From assembly GCA_003599815.1 (NCBI GenBank), contig QZJZ01000053.1:1-32380 (forward strand): DNA of 32,380 bases, read 5' to 3'. Every line of letters begins with the position of its first letter. The first letter of the stretch is position 1. This document shows, piece by piece, positions 16,622-24,607 of this stretch. A program made the position numbers and the translations under genes. Source of the stretch: Candidatus Auribacter fodinae (GTDB lineage: Bacteria > Auribacterota > Auribacteria > Auribacterales > Auribacteraceae). The notes under the pieces were generated by a model. That model was given only the letters and a program-made list of their open reading frames with translations, did no database searches and was not told where the DNA came from.

Positions 16622-16649
16622 TTGACAGAACTGATATTTATGTTAATAT
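16622..16649 (+). promoter_or_regulatory. Promoter of the divergent DUF933 gene
   Basis: A perfect TTGACA (16622-16627) is followed after 16 bases by TAATAT (16644-16649, 4 of 6). Transcription would start near 16656, about 30 bases before the chosen GTG start. The -35 hexamer lies in the upstream extension of the open frame, which argues against starting the protein there. Confidence 0.5.
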
Positions 16650-16687
16650 ATAGCAGTGAATTAAACCATAACCATAACGAGGTGAGT

Positions 16688-17761
16688 GTGAAAGCAGGTA
16701 TTATAGGGCTTCCTCAATGCGGGAAGACAACGGTATTTAACGCGATGACAAATATGAAAGTAACTGTGGACGGGTATGGCGGGAAGGGTGTGGAATCGCA
16801 TGTCGCCGCGGTAAAAGTGCCGGATGAAAGGATGGATTACCTTGCGTCCGTGTATAATCCGAAAAAGCTGACCTATGTGGACATGACCTTTGTTGATATC
16901 GGGTGCAAGAAAAAAGCCAATGAACGAAGCGAATTCGATATGGCGTCCATCCGCGGGCTGGATATGCTCGCTGTGGTAATACGCGCGTTCAGGGATGAAG
17001 CGGTACCGCACCCGCTGGACAGGATCAATCCGCTGGGCGATGTGGAACAGCTCCAGAGCGAGTTTCTGCTGGAAGATCTCGCACTTATCGAAACACGGCT
17101 GGAACGGCTGGAAAAAGACATCAAACGCAATAACAAGGACGCTGTCAAGGAACGCGATTACCTGTTTGAGTTCCAGAAGCACCTTGAGGATGAAAAACCG
17201 TTGCGCACATACCCTCTGGATAGCGAAGGCGAAAAGGTATTCCGGGGATTTCAGTTTCTGACTCTCAAACCGGTACTATATATTTTCAATACGGGTGAGA
17301 CGCCTGACAAAACCGTTGATTTGCAGTCAGCTAAGGCGTATCTGGAGAACGCCGGTATCCCCTACATTATATTGAGCGGGAATCTGGAAATGGAAATAGC
17401 ACAGTTGCCGGAAGAAGACCGCGCGCTGTTTCTGGAAGATCTGAAAATCGATGAGCCTGCGCTGAGCAAGTTTATCAAAATGTCGTTTTCGCTCCTTAAC
17501 CGCTGTGTATTTTTTACCGTCGGCCCTGACGAAGTGCGCGCATGGGAAATCACGTCCACCTGCACAGCGCGTGAAGCGGCGGGAAAAATCCATTCCGATA
17601 TTGCCCGCGGGTTTATCAGGGCTGAAGTACTTTCGTATAGTGATTATCGTGCATGCGGGGACAGTTATCAGTCCGCCCGCTCAAAAGGACTCGTCCGTCT
17701 TGAGGGTAAGGAATACGTTGTTAAAGATGGAGATATGATAGAATTCCGTTTTAATGTTTAG
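16688..17761 (+). CDS. YchF-paralogous P-loop NTPase (DUF933 protein) lacking switch II motif
   Basis: A 357-residue homologue of YchF/OLA1, encoded 3.2 kb before the canonical ychF. The P-loop GLPQCGKT (7-14) and the ATP-type NxxE specificity motif (FNTGE) are kept, as is the C-terminal TGS/DUF933 domain (AREAAGKIHSDIARGFIRAEV ... VKDGDMIEFRFNV). The G3/switch II motif is not: VDIAGLV with its glycine-rich loop is replaced by VDIGCKKKANERSEF (from residue 69). GTG at 16688 is preferred because GAGG (16679-16682) lies 5 bases before it. The longer TTG-start version would begin inside the promoter. It probably binds ATP but hydrolysis may be altered. The cellular role is unknown. Confidence 0.9.
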   Translation: MKAGIIGLPQCGKTTVFNAMTNMKVTVDGYGGKGVESHVAAVKVPDERMDYLASVYNPKKLTYVDMTFVDIGCKKKANERSEFDMASIRGLDMLAVVIRAFRDEAVPHPLDRINPLGDVEQLQSEFLLEDLALIETRLERLEKDIKRNNKDAVKERDYLFEFQKHLEDEKPLRTYPLDSEGEKVFRGFQFLTLKPVLYIFNTGETPDKTVDLQSAKAYLENAGIPYIILSGNLEMEIAQLPEEDRALFLEDLKIDEPALSKFIKMSFSLLNRCVFFTVGPDEVRAWEITSTCTAREAAGKIHSDIARGFIRAEVLSYSDYRACGDSYQSARSKGLVRLEGKEYVVKDGDMIEFRFNV

Positions 17762-17830
17762 TTTTTTGTTATTCTTTTCTCTTGTAAACAAATATTGTCA
17801 TAAATGAGTATGTTTTTTGCTTTATGCATG

Positions 17831-17862
17831 TGCGTCACAGATACAACCCACTCTGTGACGCA
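17831..17862. other. Perfect 11-bp stem-loop in DUF933-PilZ gap
   Basis: TGCGTCACAGA (17831-17841) pairs with TCTGTGACGCA (17852-17862) around a 10-base loop. No T run follows on the plus strand, so it is not a textbook terminator. It may be a terminator without U-tract, an mRNA-stabilising hairpin or a protein site. Confidence 0.5.
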
Positions 17863-17913
17863 AAAACATACAATCTTACGATTTGACATTATTAAACAGG
17901 AGGGAGTCTGCAA

Positions 17914-18330
17914 ATGGTGTACAGCTCAGGCAAAGCGCGCGGTTCTGCTATAGACAGGCGTGAACATCCAAGATATCCTATTTCACTAACATTAAACAAT
18001 CGGATTGTAAACATGGAAACCCAGCAGTTATTCGATGGGCTCGCGTGTCTGTGTAATGTCTCAAAAAAAGGGTTATGTTTAAAATTACATCAACAACAAT
18101 CCATGTCAGACGATGTGTTTAAAAAAGGGACACCGTTACTTATTGAAGTGCGTCTGGTATTCTCCGGCGCGGTGTTTTTTGCTCAAGGTACGGTCGCATG
18201 GTCAATCAGCCAGAATGACGGGGCGCATACCAAACTCGGGCTTGATTTGATTCATTATGAATCGGATGCGGTTCCGGTCTTTGAAAAAGAGCGAAACGCG
18301 CGCGAAGAGTTTTATTTACAGGTAATATAG
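17914..18330 (+). CDS. PilZ domain protein (cyclic di-GMP receptor candidate)
   Basis: A single-domain PilZ protein of 138 residues. The two c-di-GMP binding motifs are present: RxxxR (R16-E-H-P-R20) and NxSxxG (N48-V-S-K-K-G53). The rest is the expected beta-barrel (LLIEVRLVFSGAVFFAQGTVAW, HTKLGLDLI). Such proteins change motility, exopolysaccharide or protein partners when c-di-GMP rises. An AGGAGGG site precedes the ATG. No cyclase or phosphodiesterase gene is in the window, and the partner is unknown. The short N-terminal tail before residue 14 is probably flexible. Confidence 0.85.
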   Translation: MVYSSGKARGSAIDRREHPRYPISLTLNNRIVNMETQQLFDGLACLCNVSKKGLCLKLHQQQSMSDDVFKKGTPLLIEVRLVFSGAVFFAQGTVAWSISQNDGAHTKLGLDLIHYESDAVPVFEKERNAREEFYLQVI

Positions 18331-18422
18331 CATTAGTATGATACAGGCATCTTTTTAAACAAACTTTTCCCCTCTGAAATGTATCTAATTATGTCTTATG
18401 AAAAAAGCAAAGGAGTATTCTC

Positions 18423-19109
18423 ATGAGCAATGGTTACAACAATATCAACAGCAATGACGATTTATGGCGTGTTTTCAGGATAATGTCCGAATTTGTCGAT
18501 GGATTCGAGCTGTTTATGAACCTCGGGCCTGCGGTATCGGTTTTCGGATCGGCTGTTACACCTCCGTCAGATCCGTATTATAAAAAAGCGGTTGAGATAG
18601 CGAAACTTCTCGTCGAAAACGGGTTTGGAGTCATTACCGGAGGCGGCCCCGGTATTATGGAAGCAGGAAACAAAGGCGCTTTTGAAGCTAAAGGTATTTC
18701 CGTCGGGCTGAATATTCACCTGCCCCGTGAGCAAAAACCCAATCCGTTCATTAATAAACTGCTTGAATTCCGCTATTTTTTTGTCCGAAAAGTAATGTTT
18801 GTAAAATACGCGAAAGCATTTATAATATTACCCGGCGGATATGGTACCCTTGATGAGCTGTTTGAGTCTTTAACACTCATACAAACCAAACGTATCGCCA
18901 AATTTCCTGTTGTTCTGGTAGGTAAGGAGTACTGGCACGGCATGCTGGATTGGATAAAAACAGTGATGTACGGCGAAGGAAAAATTGACAAAGAAGACCT
19001 CGACCTGTTTACGCTGGTTGAGGAACCGGAAGAAGTTATACAAGTAATAAAGGAATTTCATCCTCATGTTGCCAGAAATGGAAAGGAGCACCGTGAAACG
19101 AATTTTTAA
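18423..19109 (+). CDS. LOG-family cytokinin-riboside-monophosphate phosphoribohydrolase-like protein
   Basis: A 228-residue Rossmann-like protein of the LOG (TIGR00730, often labelled lysine decarboxylase) family. The diagnostic PGGYGTLDE is at residues 137-145 and the other conserved loop TGGGPGIMEAGNKGA at 72-86. Known members cleave the ribose-5-phosphate from N6-modified AMP, or from AMP itself, and true lysine decarboxylase activity is not expected. The C-terminal reading frame overlaps the next gene by 17 bases. AAAGGAG precedes the ATG. Confidence 0.92.
   Translation: MSNGYNNINSNDDLWRVFRIMSEFVDGFELFMNLGPAVSVFGSAVTPPSDPYYKKAVEIAKLLVENGFGVITGGGPGIMEAGNKGAFEAKGISVGLNIHLPREQKPNPFINKLLEFRYFFVRKVMFVKYAKAFIILPGGYGTLDELFESLTLIQTKRIAKFPVVLVGKEYWHGMLDWIKTVMYGEGKIDKEDLDLFTLVEEPEEVIQVIKEFHPHVARNGKEHRETNF
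19082..19088 (+). promoter_or_regulatory. Ribosome binding site that decides a GTG start
   Basis: AAAGGAG lies 4 bases before GTG 19093 and within the end of the LOG gene. Starting there gives a standard signal peptide (MKRIFKPARR at its front). The in-frame ATG at 19066 has no comparable site. Confidence 0.6.
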
Positions 19110-20946
19110 ACCTGCCCGCAGAACTATTTTTCTGCTTATCTCAGTCTATATTATTCTTCAACCATTTGCCGTACAGGCGAAAGAATCAAAAGAACAACAA
19201 CAATTAAAGCGTATTAAAGAATATATGGCGGCGAATCCCGATTCGCTTCCGCTTGTTATTGGCATACCCGGGTTCCGGGTTCCGGGGGTGACTATTCCTC
19301 AGGAAGGCCATTTTGGCGAATTGGGGAATATTCTCGAATCATGGGGTATCCCTTATTATTGCATGGTATATGACTCTGACGACTACCCGCTGAGAATGGT
19401 CGCGGATCTGGCATCGGACAACTATTCCATTGCTACAACACGGGTTATACCGACAATTGTGCGGACGATAAAATTCGAGCAGGAACGCCGCGCTAAAGAA
19501 GGGCTTCCTCCGGTAAAAGACGTGATCATGTTCATGTACAGCCAGGGAACTGTGGTCTCATATGGGTTTGTGCGGCAACTGCATTATTTCCGCAGGCAGT
19601 ATATGGATTATCTTGAGGAATTTGGAGCTGAGTGGGAAGCGCTTCTAAAAGATCCTGAATTTTTGTCCGTCATGTTTGCCATGGACAATTTTACGCTTAT
19701 CAAAAACATTCAGGTACAGCGTGAACGCGATTTCGAACGCGACCCCGACCTGCGCCTCTTTTATGACCGGACAAAAGAACAGGTTGAGCAAAAATATACT
19801 AATTTCGTCGAATACCTGATAGACCCGTCCACACTATTTCCTAATGTACTGCAATTCGACCCGCCGGAAACAGGAAAATATCCGAAAAAATATCCGAAAA
19901 TACGTGAATACGGTTTAAAGTGCCGTCAAGAGCCTGAAGAGAAACAGCGCGCGGTGAAATTTATGCAGGATTATTCCCTGCTTCGCAACGTTCGGGAAAT
20001 CAACTTCATGTATTTTTCCACATCAGGGTCGATATTCGGGTCACCGCATGCCAATGCCGGTTACGACCTGCTCCAGACAGTTAAGTTCGGGCAGATGGTG
20101 GTCAAAGGCGTTAATCAGATAAAAGATACCCGCCTCGGCAGTTTCCACCATACCCGGAAAATCAGTAATCTTGTGCGCGAAAGCAAAATTCCGGGATATC
20201 CGATCTCAAAGGAAAATACCCTGTTTGTTGTCGGCGCAAATGAGGAACAGGGCGATGGGCTGGTTGACCAGCCGAGCGCTCATATCAGCGGGCATGGGCT
20301 GGTTGAACTGAATATTGAGCAAAAGCCCAATGCTCAAAAATCATCGGAACCGATTATGGTGAAAATGGAGGTATTGCCTGAACAGTATGTCGTTCCGTTG
20401 GAAGTACACCATTTTCCGGTGAAAACATTCTGGGGGCTGGGCCCCACACATCCCGGCTCCGCATATATGGAACCCGGGCATCCTGTACTCGACTACCTGA
20501 TTCCTTTTATGTATAAAGATTTCAAGCAGCTAGAAAAACAGATCAGCGAAAATGATATCTATCTCCGCCAGTTCATGTTTGAATTTACATTCCGCCATAT
20601 TACCGCCGGCGCGGAAACAGAACAGCAGATTGCCGAACGGCGTGAAAGCCTGCTGGGCGGTTTGCTCCCTACTTTTATTAAGGAACTGGATGTCCGCATA
20701 GAAAACAAACCGATCAATATTGATATTCAGGGAAAATTCTTTAACGCGGATAACCTGACCTACGTCATAGTAGGATCATATAAGGAATCAATCTTTTTTG
20801 AGGATAAACCTGAAGAAATCAGTATGGATTTCGCTATTCGCGCCCGTGGCTACGACCCGATACTTCTTACATTGCCGGTGCGGGCGGGTAAAATTGTCTT
20901 TGTTAATATTAATCTGAATAAATCCAACGGAGACGATCTGCAATGA
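19093..20946 (+). CDS. Large exported lipase-like alpha/beta hydrolase
   Basis: A 617-residue exported protein with a signal peptide (MKRIFKPARRTIFLL... cut near AVQA). I do not recognise a named family, but it has features of serine lipase-like alpha/beta hydrolases: an early strand and turn LVIGIPGFRVPG, a nucleophile elbow-like MYSQG with Ser150, and a late DGLVDQPSA block that resembles the catalytic Asp region of bacterial lipases. The C-terminal ~200 residues (VKMEVLPEQYVVP onwards) look like an added beta domain. The stop overlaps the ychF start by 4 bases. Function as an esterase or lipase is inferred from these motifs only. The GTG start is set by AAAGGAG at 19082. Confidence 0.72.
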   Translation: MKRIFKPARRTIFLLISVYIILQPFAVQAKESKEQQQLKRIKEYMAANPDSLPLVIGIPGFRVPGVTIPQEGHFGELGNILESWGIPYYCMVYDSDDYPLRMVADLASDNYSIATTRVIPTIVRTIKFEQERRAKEGLPPVKDVIMFMYSQGTVVSYGFVRQLHYFRRQYMDYLEEFGAEWEALLKDPEFLSVMFAMDNFTLIKNIQVQRERDFERDPDLRLFYDRTKEQVEQKYTNFVEYLIDPSTLFPNVLQFDPPETGKYPKKYPKIREYGLKCRQEPEEKQRAVKFMQDYSLLRNVREINFMYFSTSGSIFGSPHANAGYDLLQTVKFGQMVVKGVNQIKDTRLGSFHHTRKISNLVRESKIPGYPISKENTLFVVGANEEQGDGLVDQPSAHISGHGLVELNIEQKPNAQKSSEPIMVKMEVLPEQYVVPLEVHHFPVKTFWGLGPTHPGSAYMEPGHPVLDYLIPFMYKDFKQLEKQISENDIYLRQFMFEFTFRHITAGAETEQQIAERRESLLGGLLPTFIKELDVRIENKPINIDIQGKFFNADNLTYVIVGSYKESIFFEDKPEEISMDFAIRARGYDPILLTLPVRAGKIVFVNINLNKSNGDDLQ

Positions 20947-22031
20947 GCCTGAAATGCGGTATACTGGGGTTGCCTAACGTCGGCAAATCGACCATATTTA
21001 ACGCATTGACCGCACTGAAAGCTGAAGCGAGCAATTATCCGTTCTGTACCATAAAACCGAACATAGGGCAGGTCGTTATACCGGACAACCGGCTTGACAC
21101 TATAAAACAATATGTGCACACCGGAAAAGTTGTTCCTGCCGCCATAGAATTTGTTGATATCGCCGGGCTTGTACGCGGAGCGCATAAGGGCGAAGGGCTG
21201 GGCAACCAGTTTCTGTCGCATGTCGCCGAAGTTGACGCTCTGGCGCACGTAGTTCGTTCTTTTCTCTGCGGCGATGTGGTGCACGTCGAGGGGGAAGTTG
21301 ACCCTCTGCGCGATATTGAGATTATTGAGACCGAAATCGTGCTTAAAGACATAGAACTCGTTCACCGTTACCGCGAACGATGCTCCAAACTCGCTAAATC
21401 CGGCGATGCGCACTCACGAAAACTCATTGAAGCGGCTGAGGAAATACTGGAAATCCTGAATAACTGCACACAATTGCGGTTTACCGAGCTTCACTCTTTT
21501 CAGCTCGATGTTGTCAGGGAATTGAAGTTATTATCTGCCAAACCGGTGATATATGTCCTTAATATCTCAGAAAATGATGATGACCGGACTATGCGGGACA
21601 AGGTAATCGAGTGCGCCCGGAAAACCGATACCCCCGTAGTAGCTATGTGCGGCAAACTGGAAGAAGAACTGATCGCCCTGAACGTAGACGAACAAAAAGA
21701 GTTTCTCGCGGATCTGGGTATTGAACAGTTGGGCCTGCATTCCCTTATTCACGAAGCGTTTCGGGCACTGAAACTGGTAACGTACTTTACCGCCAACAAA
21801 AATGAACTGCGCGCATGGACAATACCTGAGGGCACAACAGCCCCGCACGCGGCAGGAAAAATCCACACCGATTTTGAGCGGGGATTTATAGCCGCTGAAG
21901 TAATCGCGTACAATGATTTTATTGCATATAAAGGCGAACACGGCGCAAAGGAACACGGGCATATGCGCCTCGAAGGCAAAGATTATATCGTTAAAGACGG
22001 CGACATTATTCTGTACCGTTTCAATGTATGA
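20943..22031 (+). CDS. ychF: YchF/OLA1 redox-regulated ATPase
   Basis: The canonical, nearly universal YchF (362 residues, family norm 363). P-loop GLPNVGKS (9-16), switch II VDIAGLV (from D72) followed by the glycine-rich GEGLGNQF, the ATP-selecting N207-I-S-E210, and the C-terminal TGS/DUF933 domain (APHAAGKIHTDFERGFIAAE and KDGDIILYRFNV) are all intact. YchF hydrolyses ATP, binds ribosomes and modulates the oxidative stress response in E. coli. The ATG overlaps the upstream stop by 4 bases, so it is co-translated with the lipase-like gene. Confidence 0.97.
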   Translation: MSLKCGILGLPNVGKSTIFNALTALKAEASNYPFCTIKPNIGQVVIPDNRLDTIKQYVHTGKVVPAAIEFVDIAGLVRGAHKGEGLGNQFLSHVAEVDALAHVVRSFLCGDVVHVEGEVDPLRDIEIIETEIVLKDIELVHRYRERCSKLAKSGDAHSRKLIEAAEEILEILNNCTQLRFTELHSFQLDVVRELKLLSAKPVIYVLNISENDDDRTMRDKVIECARKTDTPVVAMCGKLEEELIALNVDEQKEFLADLGIEQLGLHSLIHEAFRALKLVTYFTANKNELRAWTIPEGTTAPHAAGKIHTDFERGFIAAEVIAYNDFIAYKGEHGAKEHGHMRLEGKDYIVKDGDIILYRFNV

Positions 22032-22071
22032 ACATATGAGGATATGAGTATATGATACAAGGTGATTTATT

Positions 22072-22668
22072 ATGAAGGATATCAGGGCTCTGCTTATGGT
22101 GATTTTTTCAATACTGCTGGTGAATGGCGGTTTCTTAGCCGCTGAGGAATCCGCACCTCAGGGCATCAGTCCTGAAAATGCCGCGTATATAACAGGTATC
22201 CAGTCTGAAATTGAGCAGGCAAAAGAAATTATCGCTTTTCTCGAATCAGAAATGCAGGAAAAAACGATTTCAGGACAGCAGTTGGAAAGTATTCAGTCTG
22301 AGATGGTCAGGGTAAAAAAACAGGAAATTGACACTCTGGAAAAGATTGTCGCCGCCTTATCCGATGGTGATACAGAACAGTTGGAAGAACTGGAAGAAAC
22401 GCGTGAAGGGCTTGCGTATGAATATACTTTGAACTCTCTTAAAAAAGAAATGCTTCTGGTTATACGGGAATTGGATGATAAAACGAATCAGTATCCTGAT
22501 GACGAAAGCCTTAAACAACATAACGCTGAAGTGAGACGCACTTTTGCACAGCTTATAAAAGCGCATATGGATTTATATAAAAACACTGTCACCCTGAAAC
22601 GGACCTATCAGGAAAAAGACCGTGTTTTAAAGCTCTATCATACCTACATTGAAACGCTTCAGCAGTAA
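22072..22668 (+). CDS. Exported coiled-coil protein of unknown function
   Basis: A 198-residue protein I do not recognise. Residues 1-24 are a signal peptide (LLMVIFSILLVNGGFLAAE). The mature part is almost entirely charged helix with heptad-like spacing (QSEIEQAKEIIAFLESEM, QLEELEETREGL), so a periplasmic coiled coil is expected. No Cys and no lipobox. AAGGTGA precedes the ATG. Between the ychF stop and this gene are three near-repeats of ATATGA (22034-22055). It is the last plus-strand gene of the block and faces the glycosyltransferase tail to tail, with a repeat element between. Confidence 0.7.
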   Translation: MKDIRALLMVIFSILLVNGGFLAAEESAPQGISPENAAYITGIQSEIEQAKEIIAFLESEMQEKTISGQQLESIQSEMVRVKKQEIDTLEKIVAALSDGDTEQLEELEETREGLAYEYTLNSLKKEMLLVIRELDDKTNQYPDDESLKQHNAEVRRTFAQLIKAHMDLYKNTVTLKRTYQEKDRVLKLYHTYIETLQQ

Positions 22669-22709
22669 GAACAAAATCCAAAATCGGGAGCAATGAAAAA
22701 TCACAAAAG

Positions 22710-22810
22710 AATGTCATTGCGAAGCCCCAAAGGGGCTGTGGCAATCTCATCTTCTTCATTGTGTTGCACAATGCGATCACCACGGCGATGGCGATTCCTC
22801 GTGGTGACAT
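22710..22810. repeat. REP/MITE-like dispersed repeat, copy 2 (complete)
   Basis: Complete copy of the element at 1-89. It is bounded by ATGTCA (22710-22715) and TGACAT (22805-22810), short terminal inverted repeats. Hairpin AGCCCC (22722-22727) / GGGGCT (22731-22736) corresponds to AGCCTC/GAGGCT in copy 1. A second perfect 7-bp hairpin CATTGTG (22757-22763) / CACAATG (22767-22773) follows. It sits between the ends of two convergent genes, where it may also help end transcription. It has no coding potential. Confidence 0.85.
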
Positions 22811-22850
22811 CTTAAAAGCGAAACGAAGAAACTTTTTCAGCACTCTTAAC

Positions 22851-24464
22851 TTATTGTTCAGCAAAAGGCTTTAAAGCCAGATTATCAATCCGGTAAACCA
22901 TATATGACGGACGGCCTTGTCTGGTAGGCTGAGCGGTGAAAACACATTCAGCCGCAAGTGAAAACCCCAGCTCCTGTTCGAGCAGGTCGAACGCTTCGGA
23001 GTCTTTACGGGGGTCTATGATGAAATATATCTTTTTGTCTTCAAGCTCTTCCTGATCTTTTGCCATGCGTTGGGCAAGGTCGTGTATCCCTGATGCGGTT
23101 TTGAACTGGACTGGGCGGCGGTACACTTTATCCTGCTTATGATCGTCGTAAACATACCATGGAATAAAAGGCCAGAGATTCTCAGTATAAAAAATCGCGG
23201 CAGGGTATCCATGATTCTTAATGTAGGACACGCATGGCAGAACAGTTTCCATTTCCTGATATTGTGTCCCATCAGGAAAATTGGCAAGATTGTCAGGAAC
23301 GGCAAACAGCCAGTACACTATGGCGGCAACAATCCCAAGCCGCAGGAATATGTATACCTTTTTTCCGCTGTAATACCGTGCGCGGGCAAGCAGTTCCCTG
23401 AACACTATTGATACGCCTATCCCGAATAAAACAAGGTATATGCCGGATATTACACTCACGTAGCGTGAATATAAAGGGTACTGTAACACTGAGATCATTG
23501 CAGTATACCCTATAACAAACAACAGCATCGCAATCAGTTCGCAATACCGGTCAGGATCGCTCTCCGACCGTTTGCGGGCAAGGTCGTACCCGTAAAATAC
23601 CAGCGCTCCTATAATCGCCGCCAGCGACAGGATAAAAGTAAGCCAGTTGCCGGTGATATATTGCGCAAAAGCGAGCCATTTGAACAGAGAGATACCCTCG
23701 CCCTTTGAAAAAAATTCCTGTTTGCAGATACCAAAGAAAACACCCAGCCCCCGGTCGGCGATAAGCAGTGCCCATATCAGTGTGGGCACAAGCGGGTACA
23801 GCACACCGGCAAGAACTCCTTTTAAGGGATATAACCGCATCCTGAATCGAATGATGTAGAGTATCGCGTACAGTGGTAGAAAATAAATCGCAGACTGCTT
23901 GGTGATAATGCTCAGCCCGAAAAACAAACCGGACATTATGGGCAGGCGCGCTAAAATGGCGTATACAGCCGCCAGCGCGAAAAACATACAGGACGCATCC
24001 GCAAATACGGTTGGGCCGTAAGCTATTTCAAACGGTGAAAGCGCAAAGAAAAACGCTGTCCATAACGAGGCGTCTTTCCTGCGCAGTAAAGCGTAAGCGA
24101 TAAGCGCGCCGAGCATTATGGTAAGACTGCCGATAGCCAGCCCGGGCAGTTTCGCCGCCTGATCGTTAGGGCCGAACAGAAACATAGATGCACCCACAAG
24201 GTAGTAAAACAGCGGCGGTTTATCTACGCCTGATATGGTAAACAGCAGTTTGTGGTTATGCCCGATACTGGCGGCCCAGTTGGAGTACAACGCTTCGTCT
24301 ATATGTATAACCGTATGTCCGCCAAAGGCAATAATGCGCAGAACAATACCGATTATCACGATGCCGATCAGAAGTTTTGATGCGATATGCCTGCAATCGT
24401 CACGGACCGTGTATACAAATTCATGAAACTCACTTTTGATAAAACGAAAAAGATTTATGTTCAT
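22851..24464 (-). CDS. GT39-type membrane glycosyltransferase (ArnT/PMT-like)
   Basis: A polytopic GT-C fold glycosyltransferase (537 residues, about 10-12 membrane segments) that would use a polyprenyl-phosphate sugar donor to decorate proteins or lipid A in the periplasm. The first extracytoplasmic loop carries the acidic pair D56-E57 (IHIDEALYSNWA) and the DKPPLFYY motif (81-88), both hallmarks of the PMT_2 family. Acceptor and sugar are unknown. GGGAGG lies 5 bases before the ATG. It is monocistronic and divergent from the MscS gene. The C-terminal ~120 residues are soluble. Confidence 0.88.
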   Translation of the reverse strand: MNINLFRFIKSEFHEFVYTVRDDCRHIASKLLIGIVIIGIVLRIIAFGGHTVIHIDEALYSNWAASIGHNHKLLFTISGVDKPPLFYYLVGASMFLFGPNDQAAKLPGLAIGSLTIMLGALIAYALLRRKDASLWTAFFFALSPFEIAYGPTVFADASCMFFALAAVYAILARLPIMSGLFFGLSIITKQSAIYFLPLYAILYIIRFRMRLYPLKGVLAGVLYPLVPTLIWALLIADRGLGVFFGICKQEFFSKGEGISLFKWLAFAQYITGNWLTFILSLAAIIGALVFYGYDLARKRSESDPDRYCELIAMLLFVIGYTAMISVLQYPLYSRYVSVISGIYLVLFGIGVSIVFRELLARARYYSGKKVYIFLRLGIVAAIVYWLFAVPDNLANFPDGTQYQEMETVLPCVSYIKNHGYPAAIFYTENLWPFIPWYVYDDHKQDKVYRRPVQFKTASGIHDLAQRMAKDQEELEDKKIYFIIDPRKDSEAFDLLEQELGFSLAAECVFTAQPTRQGRPSYMVYRIDNLALKPFAEQ

Positions 24465-24545
24465 ATCGCCTCCCTTATCCTGAAAATCATTGTGGAAAAA
24501 TTAATCATAGAATGCAAGGATTATTATGATTTGAATGGAAAGGTA

Positions 24546-24575
24546 TTGTCAAAAACAGTGATAATCTGGTTTAAT
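24546..24575 (+). promoter_or_regulatory. Promoter of the mscS-sir2 pair
   Basis: TTGTCA (24546-24551, 5 of 6) and TTTAAT (24570-24575, 5 of 6) are separated by 18 bases. Transcription would start near 24582, leaving about 26 bases with the GAGGAG ribosome site before the ATG at 24608. Confidence 0.5.
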
Positions 24576-24607
24576 AAGGAAACCGCCGACGTTTAGAGGA
24601 GAGACCA

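Noticed and set aside
16622-16687. TTG start for the DUF933 protein at 16622
   Set aside because: This TTG is the beginning of the TTGACA -35 hexamer; GTG at 16688 has a ribosome site and begins right before the P-loop.
17831-17862. CRP-type binding site
   Set aside because: The half-sites are TCACA then TGTGA, the reverse of the CRP order TGTGA-N6-TCACA, with a 10-base loop between stem arms.
17883-17888. TTGACA as a promoter for the PilZ gene
   Set aside because: A -10 hexamer at correct spacing would overlap the ribosome site and start region, and none is visible there.
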